Below are positions 1 to 9,158 of a DNA stretch of 64,000 nt, piece after piece. Location: positions 620,001 to 684,000 of the forward strand of contig CAVXHV010000001.1 of the NCBI GenBank assembly GCA_963761445.1. Reading direction: 5' to 3'. Below the pieces are notes generated by a model, which made no database searches, was not told the DNA's origin, and saw nothing but the letters and a program-made list of their open reading frames with translations. The position numbers and the translations under genes are program-made. Each line of letters starts with the position of its first letter. Position 1 is the first letter of the stretch. Source of the DNA: CAVXHV01 sp963761445. Lineage in GTDB: Bacteria; Planctomycetota; Planctomycetia; Isosphaerales; Isosphaeraceae.

Positions 1-721
1 CACCGCAACGGGCGCACGCTCTTCGGGATCTGTTCGACACAATACGCTATGTTGTCAAGACTGGCTGTCAGTGGCGATTTTTGCCACATGATGTTCCGCC
101 TTGGACCGCTGTCTATCAACAGGCACGCCGCTGGTTGCACGCGGGTGTTTTCGAGCACATTGCGCACGACCTTCGGGCCATTGTTCGATTTCTCAGTGAC
201 CGAAATCTCGAACCATCGGCAGCAATCCTTGATGGACGCACGCTGCAATCGACGCCGGAGAGTGGAGACCGCGCGGGCTATGACGGAGCCAAGAAGAAGA
301 AAGGGTCGAAGATACATGCAGCCGTAGATACGCTGGGCAACCTCTTGGCATTGAAGACCACGCCAGCAAACGAACAGGAGCGTGCGCAGGTCTCGGAGCT
401 GGCGAAGAAAATTCAAGAGGTTACCGACGGCAACGTTGGGATCGCGTTTGTTGATCAGGGCTACACCGGCGAAGATGCAGCCCAGCAAGCTGAGCAAGAG
501 GGAATCAGGTTGGAGGTCGTCAAGCATACAGAAGCCAAAAGAGGATTTGTTTTGTTGCCGAGACGTTGGGTTGTTGAGCGGACCTTCGGTTGGCTTGGCC
601 GATTTCGCCGATTGGCACGTGACTACGAACGATTGACCACAACTCTCGAGGGCTGGCATTGGGTCGCGGCCGTGGTGCTTCTTCTCGTGAGGGCCGGATT
701 CAAAAGTGCATAACAGGCTCT
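1..721 (+). mobile_element. IS5-family element, right-hand part only
   Basis: The window opens inside this element. Its right end is marked by AACAGGCTC (712-720) directly after the transposase stop codon; this matches the GAGCCTGTT-type terminal inverted repeat of IS5-family (IS427-like) elements. The left end lies outside the window, so the target duplication cannot be checked. Confidence 0.8.
3..713 (+). CDS. IS5-family transposase, 5' end outside window
   Basis: DDE transposase that would excise and integrate its own element. The reading frame is open from base 3, so the gene starts before the window; the first visible residues (RYVVKTGCQWRFLPHD) belong to the conserved N-terminal domain. 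The catalytic triad is visible as D in ILDGRT, D in FVDQGYTG and E in VVERTFGWLGRF. The last is the Y/W-rich C-terminal signature of IS5/IS427 proteins. The 237 visible codons contain no stop or frameshift, so the copy may still be active if its 5' part is intact. The terminal repeat follows the stop immediately, as is usual for this family. Confidence 0.85.
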   Translation, partial: PQRAHALRDLFDTIRYVVKTGCQWRFLPHDVPPWTAVYQQARRWLHAGVFEHIAHDLRAIVRFLSDRNLEPSAAILDGRTLQSTPESGDRAGYDGAKKKKGSKIHAAVDTLGNLLALKTTPANEQERAQVSELAKKIQEVTDGNVGIAFVDQGYTGEDAAQQAEQEGIRLEVVKHTEAKRGFVLLPRRWVVERTFGWLGRFRRLARDYERLTTTLEGWHWVAAVVLLLVRAGFKSA

Positions 722-1406
722 AAGCACGCAACGAACTGAGAATCCCACTAAATAACCTCTGTCTGCGTTGTTTTCGAGTCTCTAGAAAGATTCTTTGATC
801 AGAGTATTTACTACTCGAAAGAACGTTCTCGCGTTTTGCCTCGGAGCGAAGTTCAATAGAATAGGTATGCTGGAGCGACGGATGGTCGTCTTGTCCAGAT
901 GCATGACAGACCATGCAGCAAAAAAATGAACCACGTTCGATTGGTCCGCGATGTGCACATTGTGAGTGAGGTGTATAGCTTCTGACAGGGAATAAAGGCA
1001 CTAATCGCGGTGGTCGTTGAACGATTTGCAGCCCTGTTCGCCCCCGAGTTAAAGTAGCCGGATTATTCTGCTCTTTGTGTCTCTCACGAAGCGCGCGGTT
1101 CTTTGCGCTCATACTACGATGCGATTCGCACAGCCAAACATACTCGCTGATCGAGGAACCTGATGTGGGAATGTGCTTGCAGAGCCTCGACTTTACGGCT
1201 ACTCGATTATGTGTGTGCAATTGATTGCCCTCTGTCACGATCGTCCGGCTAATCCCCGTCCCGCTCCTCCCAACAGGCCGCATTTTTGGGAGCTAGGGTT
1301 GAGATCAACGGCTTCGGTTTGAACGTGACGCTACTCTTGAGACGTGTCCCATGCTTCAAAGCGCCGAAGGCACGGCTCGTGCTTAACCGGCGCTTCGTAT
1401 TTTTCG
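722..1406. other. No recognisable gene
   Basis: About 690 bases between the IS5 end and the IS21-like element. Open frames exist on the minus strand, but they show no family motif, no ribosome binding site and arbitrary composition, so I do not call them. The last bases before 1407 probably belong to the decayed IS4 transposase gene that resumes at 2111. Confidence 0.5.
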
Positions 1407-2110
1407 TGTCGACAGCAGCCAGGAAGTGAGCCACTTTCGCAGCCAGAATTGAGCCACCGCGGTTGTTGCCGGACGAACCGCGAGTAGCGCTGATTAGTGA
1501 CACCTATGCCGGTGTTCGATGTCAACATCCAACGAGAATTGCAGCGTCGTCGATGTTATCGATCGCATTGGTTGATTCAAATCGGCCTTCACCCTTGGCC
1601 TGAGGCTGATTTGAATCAACCAATGCGATCCGACAGCGGAAGATTTCGAACGCAGAGGATCATCGTCGTGGATGTCGAAGCTAATTGTCGCCCATCAATA
1701 AAGCCCGAGAACGCTCCGCCAGCGTTCCCTGGGCAAACGCACTCGTCGCTTTTCCGGGACGATTTGACCGCGCTGGCGAGTCGCGGCTTGTTTTATATGT
1801 ACAGATATAATACTTCTTGAATGACAGAATCTGACAAAGCTGAGAGAGCCACTCTGCGATTTTGAATGTTAGGCTCGGGGTCGGCAACCCAGTTTTCACC
1901 GTCGTTGCCGGCCGGCAACTCCGGTTGGCATACGCCGACTTCCTAGAGACCAACGCAAAGTGATTCTAGAACCTCGCAAGGTGTCGTCAAGAATATTCCG
2001 GAGAAAACGCCGAAAAAACGAATCGATAGAGCCACTCACCGCGATCAACTGATCGCAGAGTGGCTCAAGTGGCGCTGCGATAATGGCTCACTCTCTGGTT
2101 GCTGCTGACA
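1407..2110. mobile_element. Non-autonomous IS21-like element, copy 1 (704 bp)
   Basis: Both ends start TGTC and form imperfect inverted repeats of about 50 bp containing repeated GTGAGCCA and TTGAGCCAC blocks, like the multiple terminal repeats of IS21-family elements. The element is flanked by a perfect 6-bp duplication TTTTCG (1401-1406 and 2111-2116). It encodes neither istA nor istB. Inside are a long palindrome around GGTTGATTCAAATC (about 1561-1628), further GAGCCACTC blocks near 1841 and 2030-2070, and a 90-codon minus-strand frame (1681-1953) also open in copy 2. A near-identical inverted copy lies at 38583-39285. It must be mobilised in trans or by an IS21 elsewhere in the genome. 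Confidence 0.85.
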
Positions 2111-2281
2111 TTTTCGCAGCTGATCGATTTCTTGCCCGCCCAGGAGTTTGATCGCTGCATCGGGCCGCAGCGGGGAGCTTGATGGATGCTGGGCTTTTCG
2201 TGTCGGGATGAGTTTCTCTGCTTTGCGAATGTGCAGTTGACGTTTCGTGAAAGCCCGCGCGCCGTCGCGACGGCTCTGTAA
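2111..2281 (+). pseudogene. IS4-family transposase N-terminal remnant
   Basis: Translation from the duplicated TTTTCG reads FSQLIDFLPAQEFDRC, a stop, then GFSCRDEFLCFANVQLTFRES, split here by function into two blocks. It matches residues about 7-60 of the better-preserved IS4 transposase at 42941-44110 (FAQLMDFIPRHDFDAC, GFSCRDQFLSMAFAQL). Two in-frame stops and the absence of any catalytic region make this a dead fragment. The IS21-like element landed in it. Confidence 0.75.
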
Positions 2282-2595
2282 GCTGGAACCTCAGTTCTAA
2301 CACGCTAGACTTCTTCTCGCCCAGTACCTTAAAAGCTGGCCAATTTCCTCTGTTCCACCGTGGCCAGCAAATATTTTGAGCTGCGTCACCTAAGCTCATC
2401 TCTTCGTCTGTGTATAATATGTGACGGATTCTCCAGTTCGGCAATATTGCATTCCAAGAAAAGTGCGATCACTCAATCTATGCGATTGGTAAGCTTGAGG
2501 ATACGGCTTTGCGCGATTTCTTTGTTAATTGTGAACACACGTTCGACGATGGCACTATTCGCTGAGAATTAACCCCGATACTCGTCTAAATTGGG
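2282..2595. other. No recognisable gene
   Basis: About 310 bases, more AT-rich than the surroundings, with no frame that matches a known family. It could be decayed IS4 or host intergenic sequence. Confidence 0.5.
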
Positions 2596-3005
2596 GTAAG
2601 TGCACGGCCCTACCAGCCTTGCCGCCAGCCGGCGGCCCGCTCACCGGGAGGCCGGCCATCCGCTCAGGACGTCGAGCATTATCGAACCGCCGTGTCGGCG
2701 CCTCTCAGACCTTCTTCGCGGCCATGACCCGACGCCGCTGCCGTGCGTCCTTCTTTCGCGTCGCTTTACGCCGAGACTCGTCGAGACGATGCTGGAGCAC
2801 ATGCTCTGGGTGCGTTGCTGCCCAGCGGTCCGGCAGCAACGGCTCCAGATCCGTCTCGCCACCGCTCATTCACAACAGCACTTCCCGAAGATACACCCAC
2901 GGCTCCAGGCGATGACGCTTCGCTCCCGCCAATATCGTGAACAATACCGACGCTCGCGGTCCGGCCTCGGCACTCCCAAGGAACGCCCAGTTCTTCCAGT
3001 TATGT
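2596..3005 (-). pseudogene. IS66 (subtype C) fragment: terminal repeat and tnpC 3' end
   Basis: GTAAGTGCACGG at 2596 is the outer end of IS66 subtype C. The reverse strand then encodes the TnpC tail (stop at 2705-2707), including KNWAFLGSAEAGPRAS, VLFTILAGAKRHRLEPW and PLLPDRWA. A CGA-to-TGA change after EVLL makes an in-frame stop. Upstream the gene ends abruptly at the codons for GRKNW, where a palindromic recombination scar begins (3000-3025). About 450 N-terminal residues, with the zinc finger and catalytic aspartates, are missing. Confidence 0.85.
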
Positions 3006-3025
3006 CGAGCTCCGCATAATCGCAA
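3000..3025. repeat. Palindromic recombination scar between two IS66 tnpC halves
   Basis: TTATGTCGAGCTCCGCATAA (3000-3019) is an imperfect palindrome followed by TCGCAA. The same palindrome plus TCGCAA occurs at 27887-27912 beside a tyrosine integrase gene. On both sides here an IS66 tnpC begins at its KNW codons. This is best read as a site left by the integrase element. Confidence 0.75.
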
Positions 3026-3559
3026 GAACTGGATGTTCCTGGGGAGTGTTGAGGCGGGACCGCGTGCAGCGGTGCTGTGCACGATCATCGCCGGCGCGAA
3101 GCGGCATCGGCTCGAGCCCTGGGCCTACATGCACGACGTGATCTTGCAGCTTTCGGTGGACGCGAGTCCGGAGTTACTGGCAGGCCTGCTTCCGGACCGA
3201 TGGGCTTTAGCGCATCCCGAGCATGTGTTGAACCATCGTCTCGAAGAGTCCCGCGAGAAGGCGCGGCGCCGGGATCAACGTCGGGCGAGCCGACGCCAGT
3301 CGAACTGACACAGCGCAAGGCGACGTCGTTCGGAGCGGAAGGTGGCGCGTGGCGGTCAGCCGATGGGCGAGAACTGCGACCTGCTCATGCAGCGAACTCG
3401 GAGCAGGCGTTTGAGCGCTTGCTCTGAGCGCAGTGCCGGAATGGACGCGGGTTGACCTGAGGCCGGTCGGGCCAGCAACCTGAGGCGGGAGATCCGCCTG
3501 ATGGGGGTGGCGTGCGGCCTCGCGCGTGCCACCGCCACCTGGTAATCTCGGGTGCTTAG
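3021..3559 (+). pseudogene. IS66 (subtype B) fragment: tnpC 3' end and right terminus
   Basis: Starts at RKNWMFLGSVEAGPRAA and continues through IIAGAKRHRLEPWAY and LLPDRWALAHPEHVL to a stop at 3306-3308, matching the C-terminal 95 residues of the intact TnpC at 25945-27603. About 250 bases of element tail follow, ending in a decayed terminal repeat (GGTGCTTAG instead of CGCTTAC) at 3559. It lies head to head with the subtype C fragment across the scar at 3000-3025, so two different IS66 elements have been joined at the same codon. Confidence 0.85.
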
Positions 3560-3668
3560 GTTTGTTTCGTAGGTATCCAGCACTTCCTCCATGTGCGCGA
3601 CGAACTCGCCGTCCGCGTCGGGAGGAATCACCCAATATTCGATTTTCCACTTGGTCATGCCGTTTTTT
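3560..3668 (-). pseudogene. IS630-family transposase fragment
   Basis: The reverse strand reads WKIEYWVIPPDADGEFVAHM then EEVLDTYE, the linker region just before the first catalytic aspartate of IS630 transposases (compare WCIPPKANAEFVWRMEDV in the copy at 13193-14325). Upstream it stops at an A-run, where the ISL3 leader starts; downstream it is cut by the IS66 end. No catalytic residues remain. Confidence 0.7.
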
Positions 3669-3732
3669 GGGTCGTCCGCAGAATCTGTGGGTTGAAAAAT
3701 GATGTACCGGCTCGGCTTGGGCTCGACAGGAG

Positions 3733-3812
3733 GGTTCTGCCTCCCACCTTCACCTTCGCTCCGCCCTGCTAGGTTGAGGGCGAAGCGAAGGTTAAGGCGG
3801 GAAGGGCAGGCG
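3733..3812. repeat. Long imperfect hairpin, REP-like
   Basis: Arms around CCCACCTTCACCTTCGC and GCGAAGGTTAAGGCGGG pair over about 30 bp with a short loop. An equivalent hairpin of related sequence occurs in the leader of the complete ISL3 at 19352-19418, so it is either part of the ISL3 leader or a genome-wide repeat. It could act as a transcription barrier ahead of tnpA. Confidence 0.65.
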
Positions 3813-3963
3813 AGGTTCACGCCGGAAGGCTCAGTTTTTTAGAGCCCTTTGCGGATTCGGTCGTGAGAGTCGGTCGCCTTGACGAAGGTACGGTAGTGCA
3901 TCGTGTGCGGCCATCGGTTAGGGAAGGTTTACCAAGACTATCCCGATCGAGAGGCCCCACACG

Positions 3964-4308
3964 ATGCTCCTCAAGACTATCCTCAATCGCGTTGCTCCGC
4001 AAAAGTCCTTTGTGTACGGCAACGTAACCCTGGTCTCGAAAGGAAAGCAACTTGCCTTGGAGGTAGAGATTCAACCCCGCCGTAACAGTCGAGCTGTTTG
4101 CTCCGGGTGCCACCGTAAGCAACCCGGGTATGACCGACTGCCTACACGAAGGTTTGAGTTCGTGCCGCTCTGGCAGATTGCTGTGTTTTTTGTCTACTCG
4201 ATGCGACGCGTTAACTGCCCGAGGTGCGGTGTGATCGTCGAGGAGGTCCCTTGGAGTGACGGCAAGAGCCAGGTGACCACGGCCTACCGATGGTTCCTGG
4301 CTGGGGCT
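3964..4308 (+). pseudogene. ISL3-family transposase, N-terminal fragment
   Basis: Begins MLLKTILNRVAPQKSFVY and carries the zinc-finger cysteines of ISL3 transposases (CSGCH... and CPRCGV) followed by EEVPWSDGKSQVTTAYRWFLA. It then loses homology to the full copy at 19546-20940. The element's leader, with a GGGTCGTCCGCAGAATCTG terminal repeat (about 3669) and the hairpin, is retained upstream. About 350 C-terminal residues including all catalytic acids are gone. The 70 bases between here and the IS66 at 4380 are unassigned. Confidence 0.85.
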
Positions 4309-4461
4309 GGGCCAGGGTGGCGTGTTGAAAATCAGGCGGCCGAGGGCAAATGGTTTCCCTCCAGTTTTGTTGCGCCTTTGTAACCGTCCGGCCGAACCAT
4401 TATTGCCGTGCATGATAGCTTGATCCTGGTAACGCACTACCGCGGCACCGGGAGATAGATC

Positions 4462-4872
4462 ATGCTTGCGACAACCAAATTCGCTGCAGAGCAGGACTCG
4501 CGGATCGAATGGTGGGGTCGTGTAATTCTTCGGCAGCAGGCCGGCCGGATTCCTCTCGCCCAGTTCTGCCGTCAGTTGGGCATCACCACCCGGAAGTTCT
4601 ACTACTGGAGGCAGCGTCTTCGAAAATTGAATGTCGCTGGCTCGGGTAAGCGCATCGCCACCGGGCAATCACCACGTTCATCGGTAGCCCCAAGCACCGC
4701 GGCCACCTTTGTGCCTGTATCGATCCTCGGTCCACGCGCAACCACTCAGTTGGAAGTCGAGCTGGCTAACGGATGCACCGTACGGGTGACAGGCTCGGTT
4801 GATCCCGGCTTGCTTCAGGCTGCAATCACCGCAGCCGGGCAACTCAACGGCTCTGGCCAGGGAGACCGCTGA
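4462..4872 (+). CDS. tnpA: IS66 TnpA (subtype A, copy A1)
   Basis: Small accessory protein of IS66 transposition, 136 aa. The N-terminal helix-turn-helix is seen in IPLAQFCRQLGITTRKFYYW and followed by QRLRKLN; the C-terminal part carries the LEVELANGCTVRVTG segment usual for this subunit. AGATAGATC precedes the ATG, a modest ribosome binding site. The stop codon overlaps the tnpB start (ATGA-type junction at 4870-4874), implying translational coupling. The frame is intact. Copy A2 (50435-50848) is about 90% similar by eye. Confidence 0.85.
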   Translation: MLATTKFAAEQDSRIEWWGRVILRQQAGRIPLAQFCRQLGITTRKFYYWRQRLRKLNVAGSGKRIATGQSPRSSVAPSTAATFVPVSILGPRATTQLEVELANGCTVRVTGSVDPGLLQAAITAAGQLNGSGQGDR

Positions 4873-5246
4873 TGCTCCCTCAACTCTCTGCTGCCGTTCG
4901 AGTCTTCCTTTGCTCCCAGCCCACCGATATGCGCAAGAGTTTCGACGGGCTTGTAGGCATGGTCCGCGAATATCTCGGACAAGATCCACTCTCGGGACAT
5001 CTCTTCCTCTTTCTCAATCGCCGCCGGGATCGCGTCAAAATCCTCTTCTGGGAACGCGATGGCCTGGTCATCTGGTACAAGCGGCTCGAGGCTGGAACCT
5101 TTCAACAGCTCGATCCCGCCGCGTGTGCCGGCCGTCGCTTCGGAGATGCGGGGATCGAGCTGACCACAACCGAGCTGGCGCTGCTGCTTACCGGCGTCGA
5201 CCTGGCCTCGGCAAAAAGGCGCAAGCGCTATGCACGCGCCGGCTGA
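4872..5246 (+). CDS. tnpB: IS66 TnpB (subtype A, copy A1)
   Basis: IS66 Orf2-like protein, 124 aa, needed for transposition but of unknown biochemical role. The family signature is complete: VRVFLCSQPTDMRKSFDGL, DPLSGHLFLFLNRRRDR, ILFWERDGLVIWYKRLEAG. The frame is intact, in contrast to the same gene in copy A2, which is split exactly within WYKRLEAG. The start overlaps the tnpA stop. The downstream gap to tnpC is 74 bases and contains the site where IS1634 inserted in copy A2. Confidence 0.88.
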   Translation: MLPQLSAAVRVFLCSQPTDMRKSFDGLVGMVREYLGQDPLSGHLFLFLNRRRDRVKILFWERDGLVIWYKRLEAGTFQQLDPAACAGRRFGDAGIELTTTELALLLTGVDLASAKRRKRYARAG

Positions 5247-5320
5247 TCGTCTTGGGGAAAATTCCTGAAAAATCTCAAGAAATGTCGTCCCATTGCTCCA
5301 TCTGATACGTATATGTGATC

Positions 5321-7008
5321 ATGATGGAGCAACCTCACCAGATCCCGGATGATTTGCCTGCCTGTCAGGACCTGCTGCGCGGCCTTCTCGAGCGGCTCGA
5401 CGAAATGGAAGCTCAGCTCGGCGACCTGAAGCGCCAGCTTGACGAGACGTGCACGACCAATGGCGAATTGCAGCGCTCTTACGACTGCCTCAAGGAGCAG
5501 TACGAGGCAATGAAACGCCTCTGGCTGGGACCGCGGCGTGAGCGGCTGGTAGAAGCACCTGGACAACAACATCTCTTCGACGCCGACGCAGCATCGATCA
5601 CTCCGGAGCTCCCCGATTCCCCGCTCGCCAACGAGCCTCAAGAGCATAAACGAAAGCGTGGTCACGGCCGGCACAAATACCTGAGCACCTTCCCCGCACC
5701 GAAGTTCCCCATGACGTTCCCGAGGAAGCCAAGGTCTGTGACTGCGGCCGGGAGAAGGTTCGTATCGGCGAAGATATCACCGAACAGGTTGATTACATGC
5801 CCGGCAAATTGACGGTCTATCGGCACGTCTACCCCAAGTATGCCTGCCCCTGCTGCAAGAACGGCGTGACCTCGGCTCCGCCGGCACCCAGTCCAATTGA
5901 CCGCGGTATGGCCGGACCTGGGCTGTTGGCATACGTCTTCGTGAACAAGTTCTCTGATCACCTGCCGACTTACCGTCAGCAGGACATTCTGACACGCCAC
6001 GGATTCTTCGTGGCACGCAGCACACTCTGTGACTGGCTCGCCCAATGTGCCCAGGGGCTGAGTCCGCTGGTTGACTTGATGCGCGAGCGAGCGCTCATGT
6101 CGCTGGTTTTGAACGCTGATGAAACGCCGGTGAACGTTCTCGATCCCACCAGGGATTCAACCCGAACCGGCTACTTCTGGGTCTATGTCGGCACCGGTGA
6201 CAATCCCTACACGATCTACGACTATCGTGATTCGCGCAGCCGCGAGGGGCCGTCCCGGATGCTCAAGAACTTTCGGGGTTACTTGCAGACGGACGCGTAC
6301 GCATCTTACGAGTCGGTGGTCTTGGACTCAGCCGGCCGCATCATCCCGGTGGGCTGCTGGGCGCATGCGCGTCGCGAGTTCTTCGACGCGCGGTTGAACC
6401 AAGGGTACGAAGCGCATTACGTCCTGAGTCTGGTCGGGCAGTTGTACGATATCGAGGATGAAGTGCGTTCCTACAGCCCGGAGGCGCGGTTGGCTGCGCG
6501 GCAGGAACGAAGCGTGCCAATCCTGGGCCGGCTTGAGAAGTTCTTGCGTGAGCAGAAAGGCCAGGCTTTGCCCAAGAGCCAGTATGGCAAGGCAGTTGGC
6601 TATGCGCTCAATCACTGGGCGGAGCTGTGCCGGTTCACCGAGAGCGGCCTTCTGGAAATCGACAATAACATTGCCGAGCGTACCATGCGGCTGTGTGCCA
6701 TCGGTCGCAAAAACTGGTTATTCGTCGGAAGCGACCGCGGGGGCGAGACGGCTGCGACCTGCTTCAGCATCCTGGCAGGTGCCAAGCGACACAGGATCGA
6801 GCCGTTTGCCTACGTGCGTGATCTGCTGGTGGCTATTTCAACGGGCGAGCCGGATTGGAGCGCTCTGTTGCCCGATGTCTGGATCGCGGCGCATCCGGAG
6901 CACTTCCTGCATTACCGGCGGGATGAAGCCGAGGCCGCGGCACGATCGCGGCGACGACGGCGTGCTGGCCGGCGAGCAAATGGCTCAAAGCGGAGTCGGA
7001 GTCCCTGA
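5321..7008 (+). pseudogene. tnpC: IS66 TnpC transposase (subtype A, copy A1), one frameshift
   Basis: Main DDE transposase of IS66. The N-terminal leucine-rich coiled coil (LLRGLLERLDEMEAQLGDL) and QQHLFDAD segment are in the first frame. After about 5671 the gene continues in another frame because one base is missing relative to copy A2 (CGGCACAAATACC against CGGCGCCAAATACC). The second frame (from 5797) holds the zinc-finger cysteines (YACPCCKNG), catalytic D in NADETPVNV, D in LQTDAYASYESV, and E in DNNIAERTMRL, then GRKNWLFVGSDRGG and AKRHRIEPFAY. The 562-residue length would be normal if the base were restored. The GRKNW codons (6702-6718) are intact here; in other IS66 copies they are the integrase target. 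Confidence 0.85.
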
Positions 7009-7210
7009 GGTCGTCGCGGCACCGACGGGAAAGTGCACAAGCGGGACTCAAAAATGATGAAGCGTTCGCCGGCGAGGATCAGATCTGACCGCGGTGCGGG
7101 CACGCGCGTCAGGAGTGCCAGATAAGGTCAAGCGGACGCCGTCTCACCACTGACTCCGATGCAGTGGGCGGGCTGCACCCAGACGCCGTGCCGGATCAAC
7201 CGGACGCTAC

Positions 7211-7426
7211 GTCGGCCGACAGGCAGAGCACCCGTCACGGGGGCGCTGAGGGCTGGCGGGTCTTTTGAATCATCGCCAATCGTCCCGCGGCCCGTCAGCT
7301 CGTGAGGCCTGCGAGCACGCGGGCGCCGTGGGCACCGCCGTCACCACGCGAGCGATGGCGGGCCACTCCATCCCACCGCTGCCCCAGGCAGGCCGCCCGC
7401 GCACCGGGTATGGTTTCGCCGGGCGC
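7211..7426. other. Short intergenic tail between IS elements
   Basis: GC-rich sequence with no gene. On the reverse strand from 7430 it reads GTAAGCGCCCGGCGAAACC then ATACCCGG, resembling an IS66 terminal repeat. A similar sequence (CAAAACCATACCCGGCCG) abuts the left end of copy A2 at 50353. It may be the outer end of the transposase element that follows. Confidence 0.4.
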
Positions 7427-9042
7427 TTACGCGCCTTTTGGCTTCTTTGCTTTCGTAACCGACTTCTTCGCAGCTCGATACGCGATTCGGCGTTTTGATC
7501 CCACGGTGTTGCCGAGGTTGGCCTTGATCCACGCGATGCCCTCTCGGGTTCTGGTTTTCTGGAGAGCTTCATGGACGACCTCTTGAGTTCGCTCTGCCAC
7601 GCACGCAGCCAATGCCAAGAGCAGGCCCGTGAATCCTCCTTTGGCTTGATCGCGTTCGACCGTTTTGAATTTGCCGAACGCCGATTCGATCACCTCGCTG
7701 GTACCGGGAAGTCGCTCTCCCGGTTTCAACGGCTTCGCCTGCCGAGCGACGAATTCCGTCAAGTCGTCGCGCAGTTGTGCCGCGCTGGCGCGCCACACGC
7801 ATCTTGCGCAATTGCCTTCGCAGGTCCTTCGCCGCCTCCCGGTACAACCCCTGAGTACGGACGAATTGCAGCACTACGTCGATCATCTGGTGCATTTCCG
7901 ACCAGTCCGCCAATCGCTCACGAAACTGGCGCAGCCAGCCCAGCTTTTCCTCCAGTCGCTCCCTCGTCCCGTACTTCAGCACTTCAGGCCCAGGGTCGTC
8001 GAGAAGCGCCAACGTGTTGACTGCCCAAGTGATCAACGGCTTCAGATTCATGTAGCGTGCCTTGATCTTCTGGCTTGGCGGAATGAGAAAGGCCCATTCC
8101 GTCTGCTGGATACTGCATTTAGTCTGGCCCACCTTCGTCGTGAACGCTTTCCACTGTTCATTGTGTTCCAATCGCGCTTTCAGCAGGCATGCGGCCTTGT
8201 GGCTGGCGTCGTAAATCTCGATCGTCTCTGGATGCGCCTGACAGAACAACTGAACTCCGCCAGCCAAGTCGCCACCCTGATCATCAATGATCGCTCGGGG
8301 AACACCGGTCTTGGCTATGTTGGCCTCCAACTGGCGGTAGACCACCTCTTTGTCCGAAACCGTCACCGGCTCCAGTTCGATGGGTTCCATCTGGGACAGG
8401 CGGAGAGGAAAGTCCTGACCCGGCGGAGGCAATTGCGAGAGCCGCACCCCCAGAATGACGAAGCATTTTTCTTGGCCGATCTGATTGGAGTGGTCGGTGA
8501 TCCACACCCAGTCGGGGCCTTGCTCCTTGGGTCGATGCAGTTTGTGGTAGGCCAGCCGCAACAGCCAAAATCGCACGGTCGTGAAATGGGGAACGGGAAA
8601 GTCGAACCCCCAGCTCACGGGCATCTCGTGCATGCAGCTGACAGCGCTGCATGTGCCCCGGAGCGATATCCCCTCCAGGGTCCAGCCCAATATCAGAAGT
8701 ATCTGCACCAAGCTGAATTGATGCCGCGCTGGGATCAACTCGAAAGCCGGGTCGGGCCTGGCTACGGTAGCCGGCTCTGCGCGGGGGGGACAGCTCGACG
8801 TGCTGTCGCATTTGGGCACGCACGTTTCTGACCTGCTCTTCCAAGGACTCCGCCTTGGCACGCCATCGATCGCGCGATCGACGCAAATCTCGCACCTCGG
8901 TGCGAACCTCGTTGATCCGTGCCTGCAGAGCCTGGTACTTCGCCTTCCAACGATCTCGGCTCTTCTCGAAAAATCGCGCAAGCACCCGCCAAGGGCTGGA
9001 ATACCCAGGGGCTTCCCGGTCGTCTTTCTGTGTGCGTGCCAT
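7427..9042 (-). pseudogene. Unclassified DDE transposase with N-terminal coiled coil, copy 1, frameshifted
   Basis: Three consecutive reverse frames make one protein of about 540 residues. The N-terminus (MARTQKDDREAPGYSS, then RWKAKYQALQARINEVRTEV) is a charged coiled coil. The middle contains FTTVRFWLLRLAYHKL, VWITDHSNQIGQEKCFVILG and RAIIDDQGGDLAGGVQLF. The C-terminus contains GTSEVIESAFGKFKTVERDQ. D in ITDHS, D in IIDDQ and E in EVIES fit a DDE triad, so I infer a transposase, but I do not recognise the family. Frameshifts lie near 8770 and 7800. A related, shorter copy occupies 40754-41990. Its 5' flank runs into a serine recombinase gene at 9159, whose N-terminal half it has replaced. 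Confidence 0.65.
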
Positions 9043-9158
9043 CGCGTCCGGCTCCGTCCGAATAAAGGGACTCCCTCCCACGATGGAAACAGCGCAACAG
9101 ATTTCTCGAATTTCGCAAGATCAATTGCCACCAAAAATCGGTGATTTTCATCAGGCCA

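Larger units (their letters stand above)
4380..7210 (+). mobile_element. IS66-family element, subtype A, copy A1
   Basis: Left end GTAACCGTCCGGCCGAACC (4380) resembles the reverse complement of the right end, GTAGCGTCCGGTTGATCC (7210), and the left end recurs at 50354 in copy A2. It holds tnpA, tnpB and tnpC in the standard order with translational overlap. No 8-bp target duplication is visible at the ends, so the flanks have probably been rearranged. Confidence 0.75.

Noticed and set aside
720..1283. 187-codon reverse open frame
   Set aside because: No family motif, odd composition and no ribosome binding site; likely chance in GC-rich DNA.
2600..3019. Plus-strand open frames over the IS66 fragment
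   Set aside because: They are antisense to the clearly homologous tnpC tail.
3817..4668. 283-codon reverse frame spanning the ISL3 and IS66-A junction
   Set aside because: It crosses two unrelated elements and is antisense to both of their genes.
7421..7430. GGGCGCTTAC as an IS66 terminus
   Set aside because: It overlaps the stop codon of the coiled-coil transposase; no IS66 genes adjoin, so it may be coincidence or an unrelated end.
7665..8831. 388-codon plus-strand frame
   Set aside because: Antisense to the coiled-coil transposase, whose motifs are conserved in the second copy.
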